Notes under the pieces: model-generated | The model's database searches: none | Told to the model about the DNA's origin: nothing | The model's input: the letters and a program-made list of their open reading frames with translations, nothing else | Source of the DNA: Cytophagales bacterium | GTDB lineage: Bacteria; Bacteroidota; Bacteroidia; Cytophagales; Microscillaceae | NCBI GenBank assembly: GCA_013298075.1 | Contig: JAAFJG010000021.1 | Coordinates: forward strand, 1-64,000 | Direction: 5' to 3' | DNA: 64,000 nucleotides | Shown: piece after piece, positions 42,238 to 50,431 of the stretch | How the letters are laid out: each line of letters opens with the position of its first letter | How positions within the stretch are numbered: the first letter of the stretch is position 1 | Position numbers and translations under genes: made by a program

Positions 42238-43980
42238 ATGAAAAAAATTATACGTAAACTTATTGGTACATTAGGACTTGTTTTTTTGGGGACTTCTATC
42301 TATGCTCAAGATGCAGTAACTTTACCAGTATTTTCTCAATTTCAATATACTCCTTTTATGACTGACCCCGCTTTATTGGGTACAAGAAAGGATTTGACAA
42401 TTATGTTCAACTATCGCAGAAAAAGTGCCGCATCAGGTGAAAATTTTGATACGCCTATGTTTTCTGTGGTTTCTCCATTTAGAAGTAAAAAAACTGGAAA
42501 AGTTTGGGGTAGTGTGGGTGGCTCTTTTGTGAGTGATAACTCGGCTGGCTTTTTACGTACTACGGGAGGTTTTTTAGGTTTTGCTTATAACCTAAATTTC
42601 AAAAAAAGTTATTTAAGTTTTGGAGCGCAATTAGGTTACTTTATGCGTAGCATAGATGTAGCAGGTTTATCTACCAATATACAATATGATGGCACAATTT
42701 TAAACCCAACGTATGCCAATGGATTGCCTTTTGGTGACGAAAGAAAAGGATTTATGACCGCAGGTGCAGGCGTGCATTGGGTAGAAGAAGATGAAAAAGA
42801 AAGACAACATTTTTTCTTAGGTGCTTCTATTATGAATTTCAATCAACCTAATGTAGATATTTTGAATACAAACGGAGCAAAATTACCTGCGTCTATTCAA
42901 GTTACAGGGGGATATCGTGTGATTTATACAGAAAGATTTGCTCTGATGCCCACAGGTCGTTATATTAAAATTGGCTTAGAAGGAAATCAACAAATCATCA
43001 ATGCAGGTGCTTGGTTGCGTTATCATTTATTAGATATTCATCATAGTAAAATTATTCACGAAGGACATTTAGGTTTGGGTGCTTGGTGGGATTCTAACCA
43101 AACAATTATTGGTGCGTTAGAATTCAAACAACCTAATTATTTGTTATGTGTGAGTTATGATATTCCTTATTCAAAAGATGTAAACAGATTTCAAAGAAAT
43201 GGAGTTTTCGAAATTGCTGCTTTTATGAAATTGCGTCCTCAAAAACCATTCGTTCCTGAAGAAATTAAAGATAAAGATAGCGATGGCGTTTTAGATGATA
43301 ATGATGGTTGTCCTGATGTAGCAGGTCCAAAAGAATTTGCGGGTTGTCCTGATACTGACGGTGATGGTTTACCTGATACTTATGATGGTTGTCCTAGTGA
43401 AAAAGGTACAAAAGAAATGGCGGGTTGTCCTGATACTGATGGGGATGGCATTACAGATAAAGATGATTTGTGTCCAACTGATTCGGGTACTAAAATAGCA
43501 AAAGGCTGTCCTGATAAAGATGGAGATGGTATTCCTGATAAAGATGATAAATGTCCAGATGTGCAAGGGGTAAGTAGCTTGCAAGGTTGCGCACCTGAAA
43601 CAGTCGTAAAAGAATTAACTTCTATTGAAAGAAATATATTAGAAAATGCAAAATATATTCACTTTAAAACAGGTACGGCAGTTATCGAAAAAACTTCGTT
43701 GGGTATGTTAGACTTAGTGGCAGAAGTAATCAAATCTCATGAAAATGATGTTTTAGACCTTGATGGACATACTGATAATGTGGGTCTACCTGCTAAAAAT
43801 AAAGATTTAGGTTTGCAACGTGCTGAGGCAGTAAAAGCATATTTAATTTCTAAAGGAGCAAAAATCAAAATTGAAACTGAATCGTATGGAGATACAAAAC
43901 CAGTTGTTCCTAATACAACAGACGAAAATAAAGGATTAAATCGTCGTGTGGAAATGAAAATATTAAAAACAAGTAAATAA
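42238..43980 (+). CDS. PorP/SprF-like outer-membrane barrel fused to TSP3 repeats and OmpA domain
   Basis: The 580-residue protein starts with a signal peptide (about 1-23, ending IYAQ). Residues about 25-335 match the PorP/SprF family (typical opening FSQFQYTPFMTDPALLGTRKD), outer-membrane barrels of the T9SS. In Flavobacterium johnsoniae SprF is needed for secretion or anchoring of the type B protein SprB. Next come thrombospondin type 3-like calcium-binding repeats (about 340-450; DKDSDGVLDDNDGCPD, DTDGDGLPDTYDGCP). The last ~110 residues are an OmpA domain (HTDNVG...NRRVEMKI), which binds peptidoglycan. The fusion would anchor a T9SS substrate's receptor to the cell wall. Its gene follows the type B protein gene, as sprF follows sprB. 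Confidence 0.93.
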   Translation: MKKIIRKLIGTLGLVFLGTSIYAQDAVTLPVFSQFQYTPFMTDPALLGTRKDLTIMFNYRRKSAASGENFDTPMFSVVSPFRSKKTGKVWGSVGGSFVSDNSAGFLRTTGGFLGFAYNLNFKKSYLSFGAQLGYFMRSIDVAGLSTNIQYDGTILNPTYANGLPFGDERKGFMTAGAGVHWVEEDEKERQHFFLGASIMNFNQPNVDILNTNGAKLPASIQVTGGYRVIYTERFALMPTGRYIKIGLEGNQQIINAGAWLRYHLLDIHHSKIIHEGHLGLGAWWDSNQTIIGALEFKQPNYLLCVSYDIPYSKDVNRFQRNGVFEIAAFMKLRPQKPFVPEEIKDKDSDGVLDDNDGCPDVAGPKEFAGCPDTDGDGLPDTYDGCPSEKGTKEMAGCPDTDGDGITDKDDLCPTDSGTKIAKGCPDKDGDGIPDKDDKCPDVQGVSSLQGCAPETVVKELTSIERNILENAKYIHFKTGTAVIEKTSLGMLDLVAEVIKSHENDVLDLDGHTDNVGLPAKNKDLGLQRAEAVKAYLISKGAKIKIETESYGDTKPVVPNTTDENKGLNRRVEMKILKTSK

Positions 43981-44001
43981 TTTTTTTATTTTTTATCAAA
44001 A

Positions 44002-44033
44002 AAAAGGACACTTCTTTAAAGTGTCCTTTTTTA
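44002..44033 (+). terminator. Terminator of the surface-protein operon
   Basis: AAAAGGACACTT pairs with AAGTGTCCTTTT around a 5-base loop, followed by a T run, 21 bp after the stop. Confidence 0.85.
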
Positions 44034-44089
44034 TTTTCCTCTTAATTGATTAAAAAAAACCTGAATAATTTTTCTTCTAATATTCCACC

Positions 44090-44189
44090 GATTACTTTGG
44101 TTTTATGATGTAAAATATTTTCTTTCAATCTCAAAAAACCTCTTTTTTTCATCTTTTGCATCCAAAATAACGCTAGACCCAAAGTAATC
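44090..44189. repeat. Short inverted-repeat-bounded element
   Basis: GATTACTTTGG (44090-44100) and CCAAAGTAATC (44179-44189) are perfect inverted ends about 78 bp apart. No gene. A second copy of the element was not noticed in this window. Confidence 0.45.
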
Positions 44190-44320
44190 TACCTATTTTT
44201 AGTGTTATCACAGAACAACCGAAATATTTATATCACCCACTTTGATACTTTGGAGTATGCCTGACGTGTGCAGGCAAAAGATAAAAGTGGAAGAGATGGC
44301 TCTAGAAATCAAGTGTATTT

Positions 44321-44390
44321 TAAGATAAATTTGGAAGCAACTTAAAAAAAAATTTTTTAGCCTACGCATAAATTTTCTAAGAATCGAAAA
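44321..44390. repeat. Family A repeat, degenerate
   Basis: AGATAAATTTGGAAGCAACTT corresponds to the family A unit with several changes; the tail TACGCATAAATTTTCTAAGAA is recognisable. The adjoining TTAAAAATAAGGTGCGAAA (to about 44430) resembles a family B end. Confidence 0.5.
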
Positions 44391-44550
44391 TTTTTGTGAA
44401 TAATTATCTTAAAAATAAGGTGCGAAAAGGAGAATAAAAATACATCAAAAACTAAAAAAAAATATTTGCTCAAAAAAATTAAATAAATAGTTGTAAATCT
44501 TTTATTTTTTTTATTAAATTTGCAAAAAAAAATACTGATAAGCAAAAGTA

Positions 44551-44716
44551 AGGGACTAAATAAAAAAATAATATACCTAAAAAAACTCCCTCACCTTCGT
44601 GGAGGGCTGGGGTGGGGCATAATTTGAGTGAAAAGCCCCACCCTAATCCTCCCCAGCAGTGAGAGAACTAAAAATAAGTTTTTTTGGGTGGGTAATTTAT
44701 TTTTTAGATGCTCCCT
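44551..44716. repeat. MITE-like element (family D), copy 2
   Basis: A 166-bp element from AGGGACTAAA to TTAGATGCTCCCT, with the same inner arms as the copy at 3477-3948: CTCCCTCACC...GTGAGAGA. The loop holds GGTGGGGCAT...AAGCCCCACC, a further hairpin, where the other copy holds two inserts. It ends 17 bp before the ATG of recQ, so recQ translation signals lie in or next to it. Confidence 0.8.
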
Positions 44717-44733
44717 AAAACCAATCACAAAAA

Positions 44734-46911
44734 ATGACTCCAGAACAAGCCCTCAAAAAATATTTTGGTTATGATATTTTCAGACCAATGCAAAGAGAAA
44801 TTATAGAACATATTATACAAAAAAAAGATTGTATTGTGTTGATGCCCACAGGCGGCGGAAAATCAATTTGTTTCCAAATTCCTGCTATCACTATGGAAGG
44901 AACTTGTGTGGTAGTTTCACCTTTGATTGCCTTAATGAAAGACCAAGTAGAAGCACTCAAACGCAATCAAGTTGCTGCAGATTTTATTAATAGTTCGCAA
45001 ACAAGTGCAGAAATATCAGTGATAGAAACTAAATTGATGGCAGGACAACTCAAATTATTGTATGTATCTCCCGAAAAATTAGTTACTCAAGATTTTCAAA
45101 GAATGATACAATCTTGTCATATTAGTTTTTTTGCTATTGATGAAGCCCATTGTATTTCTGGTTGGGGACACGATTTTAGACCTGAATATACTCAACTGAA
45201 TCTATTAAAAAGATTTTATCCTGATAAAAATATCGTTGCCTTGACTGCAACTGCTGATGTTTTGACAAGACAAGATATTGCTCAACAACTTTCACTAGAA
45301 CAACCACCGATTTTTATTAGTTCGTTTGATAGACCTAATATCAAACTTTTAATCAATCAAGGCATTGATAGAATTAAAAAAATTACACAATATTTGAAAT
45401 TAAGACAAGGACAAGCAGGAATTATTTATTGTTTGAGTCGTGCCTCTACCGAAAGCGTAGCCAAAAAATTATGTGATTTGGGTTTTAAAGCCGAAGCCTA
45501 TCATGCGAGATTGGACGCAAACGTAAGAAGTGAAGTACAAGAAAATTTTTTGAAAGATAAAACGCAAATTATTTGTGCAACGATCGCTTTTGGAATGGGC
45601 ATCGATAAACCCAATGTAAGATTTGTAATTCATTATAATTTGCCAAGAAATATGGAAAGTTATTACCAAGAAATTGGGCGAGCAGGCAGAGATGGATTGC
45701 AAAGTGATGCATTACTTTTTTATTCTTATAATGATGTGATTACGTGGACAGAAATGATTAAAAATCCTGAAAGTAATGCTACTAATGAGCAAATGATTTT
45801 AAAACTCAAAAAATTAGAACGATTACAACAATTTACAGAAGCACAAATTTGTAGAAGACGAATTTTATTGAGCTATTTTAATGAAGATTTAGGCAAAGAT
45901 TGTGGAAATTGTGATGTATGTTTATCACCAAGACAAACTTTTGATGGCACTTTATTGGCTCAAAAAGCACTTTCTGCCCATATCAGAATGAAAAATGAAA
46001 AAAATGAATTGGCAACAATGAATGTGTTGGTTGATGTGTTGCGTGGCTCACACAATCAATATATCGTGTCTAAAAAACTAAATGAAATTAAAACTTTTGG
46101 GGTCGGAAAAGATGTTTCGGGGACAGATTGGAGAGATTATATTATACAAATGTTAAATTTAGGAATTTTTGAAATTGCTTATGACCAAAATTATGCGCTT
46201 AGACCAGGTTTTATTCATCATTCCATTTTACAAAATAGAAAAAATATTACTTTAGCAAAAATAAATCACGCCGAAATTGAGAAAAAAAGAGAAGCATACA
46301 CCAAACCAAAATCTAAAACAGAATTATTAGAAGAAGAGTTATTGCAAACTCTAAAAAACTATCGAAAAGAATTAGCAGACAAAGAAGGCGTGGCTCCTCA
46401 TCTTATTTTTGGTGATGCAACTTTGGTAGACATGGCTAAAAAAAGACCTTTTCACCCCAAAGATTTCAAAGATGTTTCGGGAGTGAGTGATATTAAAGTT
46501 GAAAAATATGCGCGTGTATTTGTGAGAGAAATTATAAAAGTGGCTTTATCGCATTTTAGAAATGGTTTTCCGACTTTAAAAGGAGCAACTTATTTGGCAA
46601 CTTTAGATTTTTATCAACAAGGAATTACTTCCCCTGAAAAAATTGCCAAAAAACGTTCCGAACAAGAACCGAAAGAACTTGCCAGCAATACAATCGAATC
46701 TCATTTGATAACTTTGTATGAAAGAGGTTATAAAATTGATAGAAGTTTGTATATTTCTGGTGAAGAATTACAAGAAATAGTTCAATTTTTTGCCAAAAAT
46801 CCAACTTTAAGTCTGATGGAAGCCTACGAAAAATTGAATGGAAAAGTAAAATATTTTAAAATGCGTTGGGGGCAGTCAGAATATTTAAAATTAAATAAAA
46901 AAGATGTTTAG
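44734..46911 (+). CDS. recQ: ATP-dependent DNA helicase RecQ
   Basis: RecQ unwinds DNA 3' to 5' in recombination and fork repair. The 725-residue protein has helicase motifs Q ([10 protein letters not shown]), I (MPTGGGKS, about 39-46), II (DEAHC, about 134-138), and VI ([10 protein letters not shown], about 309-318). The zinc-binding cysteines CRRR...DCGNCDVC (about 378-400) follow, then the winged-helix RQC domain (about 410-520) and an HRDC domain (about 540-620). The remaining tail is a further helical domain. The start lies only 17 bp after a MITE-like repeat, so its ribosome-binding region partly derives from or abuts that element. Confidence 0.96.
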   Translation: MTPEQALKKYFGYDIFRPMQREIIEHIIQKKDCIVLMPTGGGKSICFQIPAITMEGTCVVVSPLIALMKDQVEALKRNQVAADFINSSQTSAEISVIETKLMAGQLKLLYVSPEKLVTQDFQRMIQSCHISFFAIDEAHCISGWGHDFRPEYTQLNLLKRFYPDKNIVALTATADVLTRQDIAQQLSLEQPPIFISSFDRPNIKLLINQGIDRIKKITQYLKLRQGQAGIIYCLSRASTESVAKKLCDLGFKAEAYHARLDANVRSEVQENFLKDKTQIICATIAFGMGIDKPNVRFVIHYNLPRNMESYYQEIGRAGRDGLQSDALLFYSYNDVITWTEMIKNPESNATNEQMILKLKKLERLQQFTEAQICRRRILLSYFNEDLGKDCGNCDVCLSPRQTFDGTLLAQKALSAHIRMKNEKNELATMNVLVDVLRGSHNQYIVSKKLNEIKTFGVGKDVSGTDWRDYIIQMLNLGIFEIAYDQNYALRPGFIHHSILQNRKNITLAKINHAEIEKKREAYTKPKSKTELLEEELLQTLKNYRKELADKEGVAPHLIFGDATLVDMAKKRPFHPKDFKDVSGVSDIKVEKYARVFVREIIKVALSHFRNGFPTLKGATYLATLDFYQQGITSPEKIAKKRSEQEPKELASNTIESHLITLYERGYKIDRSLYISGEELQEIVQFFAKNPTLSLMEAYEKLNGKVKYFKMRWGQSEYLKLNKKDV

Positions 46912-47125
46912 TGGGAGGCTTGTGTGAAAAATGAAAATATATTTCAAAATATATATTTTCATATTCCGCACAAATTTTCCCAATATCTAAGAAACTAAGT
47001 AAAAAATGTGGTTCATAGGAAATTATTACAGAACTAATTTTATTCTACTACAAATAGCCATTTATTTTGAAAATATAGAAAAATATCAATTTGAAAAACA
47101 TAGAGATTTTGGCTAGCTCTAACAA
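46912..47125. other. Gene-free stretch with repeat fragments after recQ
   Basis: A partial family A tail lies at about 46935-46995 (CATATTCCGCACAAATTTTCC). GAAAATATATTT forms a hairpin with its inverse at about 46930-46962. The sequence TGTGGTTCATAGGAAATTATTA (about 47005) resembles TGTGGTTCATGGGAAATTATTA at about 8660, another small shared repeat. No gene. Confidence 0.4.
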
Positions 47126-47230
47126 TTGAATTTTATATTATCCTCCAGATAAATCTGGAGGCAATTCAAGAAATACATTTCAAAAAAAACACTTCCTATT
47201 TTCCGCACAAATTTCCTAAGAACCAAAAAT
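47126..47230. repeat. Family A repeat, single unit
   Basis: CCTCCAGATAAATCTGGAGG (47142-47161) is followed by CAATTCAAGAAATACATTTC and ends TTCCGCACAAATTTCCTAAG. It is very close to the copy at 10485. Confidence 0.85.
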
Positions 47231-47377
47231 GTTATTCTCAATAAGGGAGTATTTAAAAAGTTTTATTTTAAAATACCTTATCCAAATAAAAATAAAATAT
47301 CATTTTTTTTGGTTCAATATAAACTTTTTTTTAATTTTTTTCGTTTTAAATAATAACCTTTATATTATTCTAAAAAA

Positions 47378-48094
47378 ATGAAAAAAAATATCGTATCGAT
47401 TCTTATTGGTTTAATTTTATTTGCTCATATTTCACAAAAAATACAAGCACAAAAGCCTCCAAAAACAGATGTTGTCAATAACAAAGCATTGATAAAACTT
47501 AGTTTGATGGATATGAAAAAAACAAAAGTTTTACCAAATGAAACAATTTTGTTTGTCAATCAATCTACCAAAAAAATAAATTCAGTTAAAACCTCGAAAG
47601 AAGGAAAAGCAGAGATTTCATTAGACAAAGGATTTACGTACAATGTGCAGTTTAAGGCAACAGGCGGAGATATTTTAGATTATGGACCTTTAGAATTAGA
47701 AAATTCACCTAATTTAACAGGTTTTACTTTAGATTTACAATATGACCCACCACGTAATTTTACGTTAGAAAATGTAGAATTTGATTCGGGAAAAGTAACT
47801 TTAAAACCTATTTCTTTTACAAATTTGAATGAATTGCTTGATTTGATGAAATTAAAACCAACCACTGAAATCGAAATTAGAGGGCATACAGATAACGTAG
47901 GAAATGCCGATGCCAATCTAAAATTATCAGAAGCAAGAGCAAAAGCAGTCGTTGATTATTTGATTTTGAAAGGAATTGCTAAAAATCGTTTGAGTTTTAA
48001 AGGTTTTGGAGATACAAAGCCAAGAGAAACAAACGATACACCACAAGGTAGACAAAAAAATAGAAGAACTGAAGCAAATATTATTAAAGACTAA
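47378..48094 (+). CDS. OmpA-family peptidoglycan-binding protein
   Basis: The 238-residue protein has a signal peptide (about 1-24, ending IQAQ). A beta-rich N-terminal domain (about 35-110) resembles a carboxypeptidase-regulatory or Ig-like module. The C-terminal OmpA domain (about 128-238) has the typical LENVEFDSGKVTL opening and the peptidoglycan-binding loop RGHTDNVGNADANLKLSEAR, ending GRQKNRRTEANII. There is no transmembrane barrel, so it is probably periplasmic or a surface lipid-free protein bound to the wall. The next gene starts 16 bp on, so they form an operon. Confidence 0.9.
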   Translation: MKKNIVSILIGLILFAHISQKIQAQKPPKTDVVNNKALIKLSLMDMKKTKVLPNETILFVNQSTKKINSVKTSKEGKAEISLDKGFTYNVQFKATGGDILDYGPLELENSPNLTGFTLDLQYDPPRNFTLENVEFDSGKVTLKPISFTNLNELLDLMKLKPTTEIEIRGHTDNVGNADANLKLSEARAKAVVDYLILKGIAKNRLSFKGFGDTKPRETNDTPQGRQKNRRTEANIIKD

Positions 48095-48109
48095 AAAAAA
48101 TTTAATTGT

Positions 48110-48910
48110 ATGAAAAAAATATTTTTTTTACTTATTATATGTATTACTTTTATTATAAAAATAGGAGCGCAACCTGCTTATACAGACTACAAACCCAATT
48201 ATAAAAAGTGGAATACAAGGTATATTTTAGATAAAATAGAATATACAAAAACAAGAACTATTTTTCATTTTAGGTATATAACTTCTAGTCAATTTGGAGA
48301 GACAATCACATTTCATGGGGCTAATAATCCCGATCATTGGTGTTTAGAAAATATAGACAATCCAACAGAAGTATATCACATGATTGAAATTAGAAATTTA
48401 GCAAGAAGTGGTAGAATTGTGTATAGTATTTTACCCAATGATAAAATTGCTACATTTAGTTCAAATGGGCAAAAATCAGAAACTTTTATTTGTGAAGTGC
48501 ATTTTCCAAGATTACCAAAAACTTTAAAAAGAGCCAATTTTTTGGAAGGATACGCAGCCAAACATTTAACTAACCATTTTCATTGTTTGAATGTAAGAAT
48601 TAAAACTTTTGATGACCCCGAAAATGGTAACAAACAAGATATGTATAATAGAATTACTGATTTTGAAGATAGAATTAAAAAAGAAGACCAATCACCTCCT
48701 TCATTACTTGATTTGTTCTTTCCGCCACAGCCACCTGTAGTAGTAAGACCAAAACCACCTATCATTAATCCAAGACCAAAGCCACCTGTGATAATTGTGA
48801 AACCTAAACCAAAACCGCCTGTGGTAATTGTAAAACCAAAACCTGAACCACCAAAACCTGACCTTTCGGGTGCGCAAGCGCAAGGTGGAGAAGTGGACGA
48901 AAGAAAATAA
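48110..48910 (+). CDS. Secreted protein with proline/lysine-rich C-terminal repeats
   Basis: The 266-residue protein has a signal peptide (about 1-20, ending IGAQ). The folded part (about 25-205) is not recognised. The last ~55 residues are a proline-lysine tail: PPQPPVVVRPKPP, RPKPPVIIVKPKPKPP, VKPKPEPPKPD. Such stiff, basic tails span the peptidoglycan layer or bind acidic partners, as TonB's proline-lysine region does. It starts 16 bp after the OmpA-family gene, so the two may act together in the envelope. A bidirectional terminator follows. Confidence 0.75.
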   Translation: MKKIFFLLIICITFIIKIGAQPAYTDYKPNYKKWNTRYILDKIEYTKTRTIFHFRYITSSQFGETITFHGANNPDHWCLENIDNPTEVYHMIEIRNLARSGRIVYSILPNDKIATFSSNGQKSETFICEVHFPRLPKTLKRANFLEGYAAKHLTNHFHCLNVRIKTFDDPENGNKQDMYNRITDFEDRIKKEDQSPPSLLDLFFPPQPPVVVRPKPPIINPRPKPPVIIVKPKPKPPVVIVKPKPEPPKPDLSGAQAQGGEVDERK

Positions 48911-48915
48911 AAACA

Positions 48916-48953
48916 AAAAAGGAATAAATATTGAAATATTTATTCCTTTTTTT
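48916..48953. terminator. Bidirectional terminator
   Basis: AAAAAAGGAATAAATATT pairs with AATATTTATTCCTTTTTT around a GA, with A and T runs on either side. It separates the proline-rich gene (plus) from gtrA-like (minus). Confidence 0.9.
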
Positions 48954-48970
48954 AGGATTGATTTTAAATT

Positions 48971-49420
48971 TTATGCTTTAAAAACAAAGAATTTTTTAGC
49001 AAAAAAATTAAATATAACCGTAATTCCAAGCGCAATTACTTTTGCAATAATTGCTTTCTTAAACGTGAAAAATAATATAATATTTTCAGGTAAATTCGCG
49101 TGATACAAAGCCAAATACATCACACTTTGATTGATTGCTAATGCTACCAATCCAACCATACAAAAAATTAAAAATTCTTTTTGCAGACTATAACGACCGG
49201 GCGTAAAAACAAAAAGCCTACTCAAAATATAATTTAAAATCAGAGCAAAGGCAAAAATAATTGGATTAGTATAAAAAATAAAATCATCACTATAAGATAA
49301 ATACTTCAAAAATGCTACACACGCAAACTCTAAACTCGCACATATTGCACCCATAGAAGCAAATTTAAAAAATTGTAATAAGCCTTTTTTTTCTAAAAAA
49401 TTCCAAAATTGAACAAACAT
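48971..49420 (-). CDS. GtrA-family membrane protein
   Basis: The 149-residue protein has four membrane helices (about 17-35, 43-62, 82-102 and 112-140), as in the GtrA/DPMS-like family that flips or helps transfer polyprenyl-linked sugars. The opening LLQFFKFASMGAICASLEFA is characteristic. It starts 2 bp after rfbC ends, so the two are co-transcribed. This fits a role in surface polysaccharide synthesis. Confidence 0.85.
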   Translation of the reverse strand: MFVQFWNFLEKKGLLQFFKFASMGAICASLEFACVAFLKYLSYSDDFIFYTNPIIFAFALILNYILSRLFVFTPGRYSLQKEFLIFCMVGLVALAINQSVMYLALYHANLPENIILFFTFKKAIIAKVIALGITVIFNFFAKKFFVFKA

Positions 49421-49422
49421 TA

Positions 49423-49974
49423 TTAAAAATTGATTGGGGTTTCTTTGAGTGTTTTGAGTATTAAATCTTTGCCTGACACCAACATTTTATCTACGGGAAC
49501 TTTCCAATCTATATTCAAATCTATATCATTATATAAAATTCCCGACTCAGATGATGGAGCATAATAATTATCACATTTGTATAAAAGTTCTGCTGATTCG
49601 CTCAAAACCACAAATCCATGAGCAAAACCTTGCGGAATAAAAAATTGTTTTTTATTTTCTGCCGATAAAATCACGCCAAAATATTGTCCATAAGTAGCTG
49701 AATTTTTACGGACATCAACTGCCACATCATAGACTTCACCCGCAACCACACGCACCAATTTAGATTGAGCATTGGGCGGAAGTTGTAAATGTAAACCTCT
49801 CATCACGCCATAAGTAGAATAAGAATGATTGTCTTGCACAAAATTACCTACAAAACCTGTTGCTTCTGAAAATTGTTTTAAATTAAAACTTTCATAAAAA
49901 TAACCACGTTCATCAGGAAATAAACGAGGTTCAAAAACATATAATCCTTTAATAGTTGCTTCAGTAAATGGCAT
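49423..49974 (-). CDS. rfbC: dTDP-4-dehydrorhamnose 3,5-epimerase
   Basis: RfbC (RmlC) epimerises dTDP-4-keto-6-deoxy-glucose at C3 and C5, the third step to dTDP-L-rhamnose. The 183-residue protein is a cupin with FPDERGYFYESFN (about 17-29), the catalytic histidine in GLHLQLPPN (about 60-68; H62) and the tyrosine/lysine region ENKKQFFIPQGFAHGF (about 106-121). Length fits. The genes rfbA, B and D are not nearby. GtrA follows after 2 bp. Confidence 0.95.
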   Translation of the reverse strand: MPFTEATIKGLYVFEPRLFPDERGYFYESFNLKQFSEATGFVGNFVQDNHSYSTYGVMRGLHLQLPPNAQSKLVRVVAGEVYDVAVDVRKNSATYGQYFGVILSAENKKQFFIPQGFAHGFVVLSESAELLYKCDNYYAPSSESGILYNDIDLNIDWKVPVDKMLVSGKDLILKTLKETPINF

Positions 49975-50016
49975 ATTTTGAATCGATAATAATGATTAGA
50001 ATAAGAAATCATTCCG

Positions 50017-50024
50017 CAAAGTTA
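50017..50024 (-). promoter_or_regulatory. -7 element (TAACTTTG) of rfbC
   Basis: TAACTTTG on the minus strand, 43 bp before the ATG at 49974. No convincing -33 box. Confidence 0.5.
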
Positions 50025-50367
50025 GTTATTTTTTTTCAGAACTAATAAAAAAAATAAAATATTTTTTTCAAATCAAGGTATTTTTAATATCGAAAAAGTA
50101 ATAATGTAAACTCTTTATTTTTGAGATATAAAATTTTGAAAACTGCACGATAGAACTATGCTAAGAAATGAGAATTAATTTTACATAACTATTTGTTAAT
50201 TTTAATATTTTCCTTGTTAAAATTTTATATTTATTTACAAATTAAACAGAAATATTATAAAAAAAATTTTAAAAGCTAATGAAAAGCCTACAAAAGTTTA
50301 GCATAACCTTTTCGTTCAGTTTCAAATTTTTGTTTTCCATTTTAAAACTCCAAATACATAACAAAAA
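50025..50367. other. Gene-free A+T-rich stretch
   Basis: No gene, repeat family or hairpin recognised. Confidence 0.4.
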
Positions 50368-50408
50368 AAACGGCTTAATAGTCAAAAACTATCAAGCCAT
50401 TTTTTTAT
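50368..50408 (-). terminator. Terminator of the TonB-dependent receptor gene
   Basis: GGCTTAATAGT and ACTATCAAGCC pair around a 5-base loop with one G-T pair. A T run follows on the minus strand, 24 bp after the stop. Confidence 0.75.
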
Positions 50409-50431
50409 TTTATCTTTATCAATAATAAATT

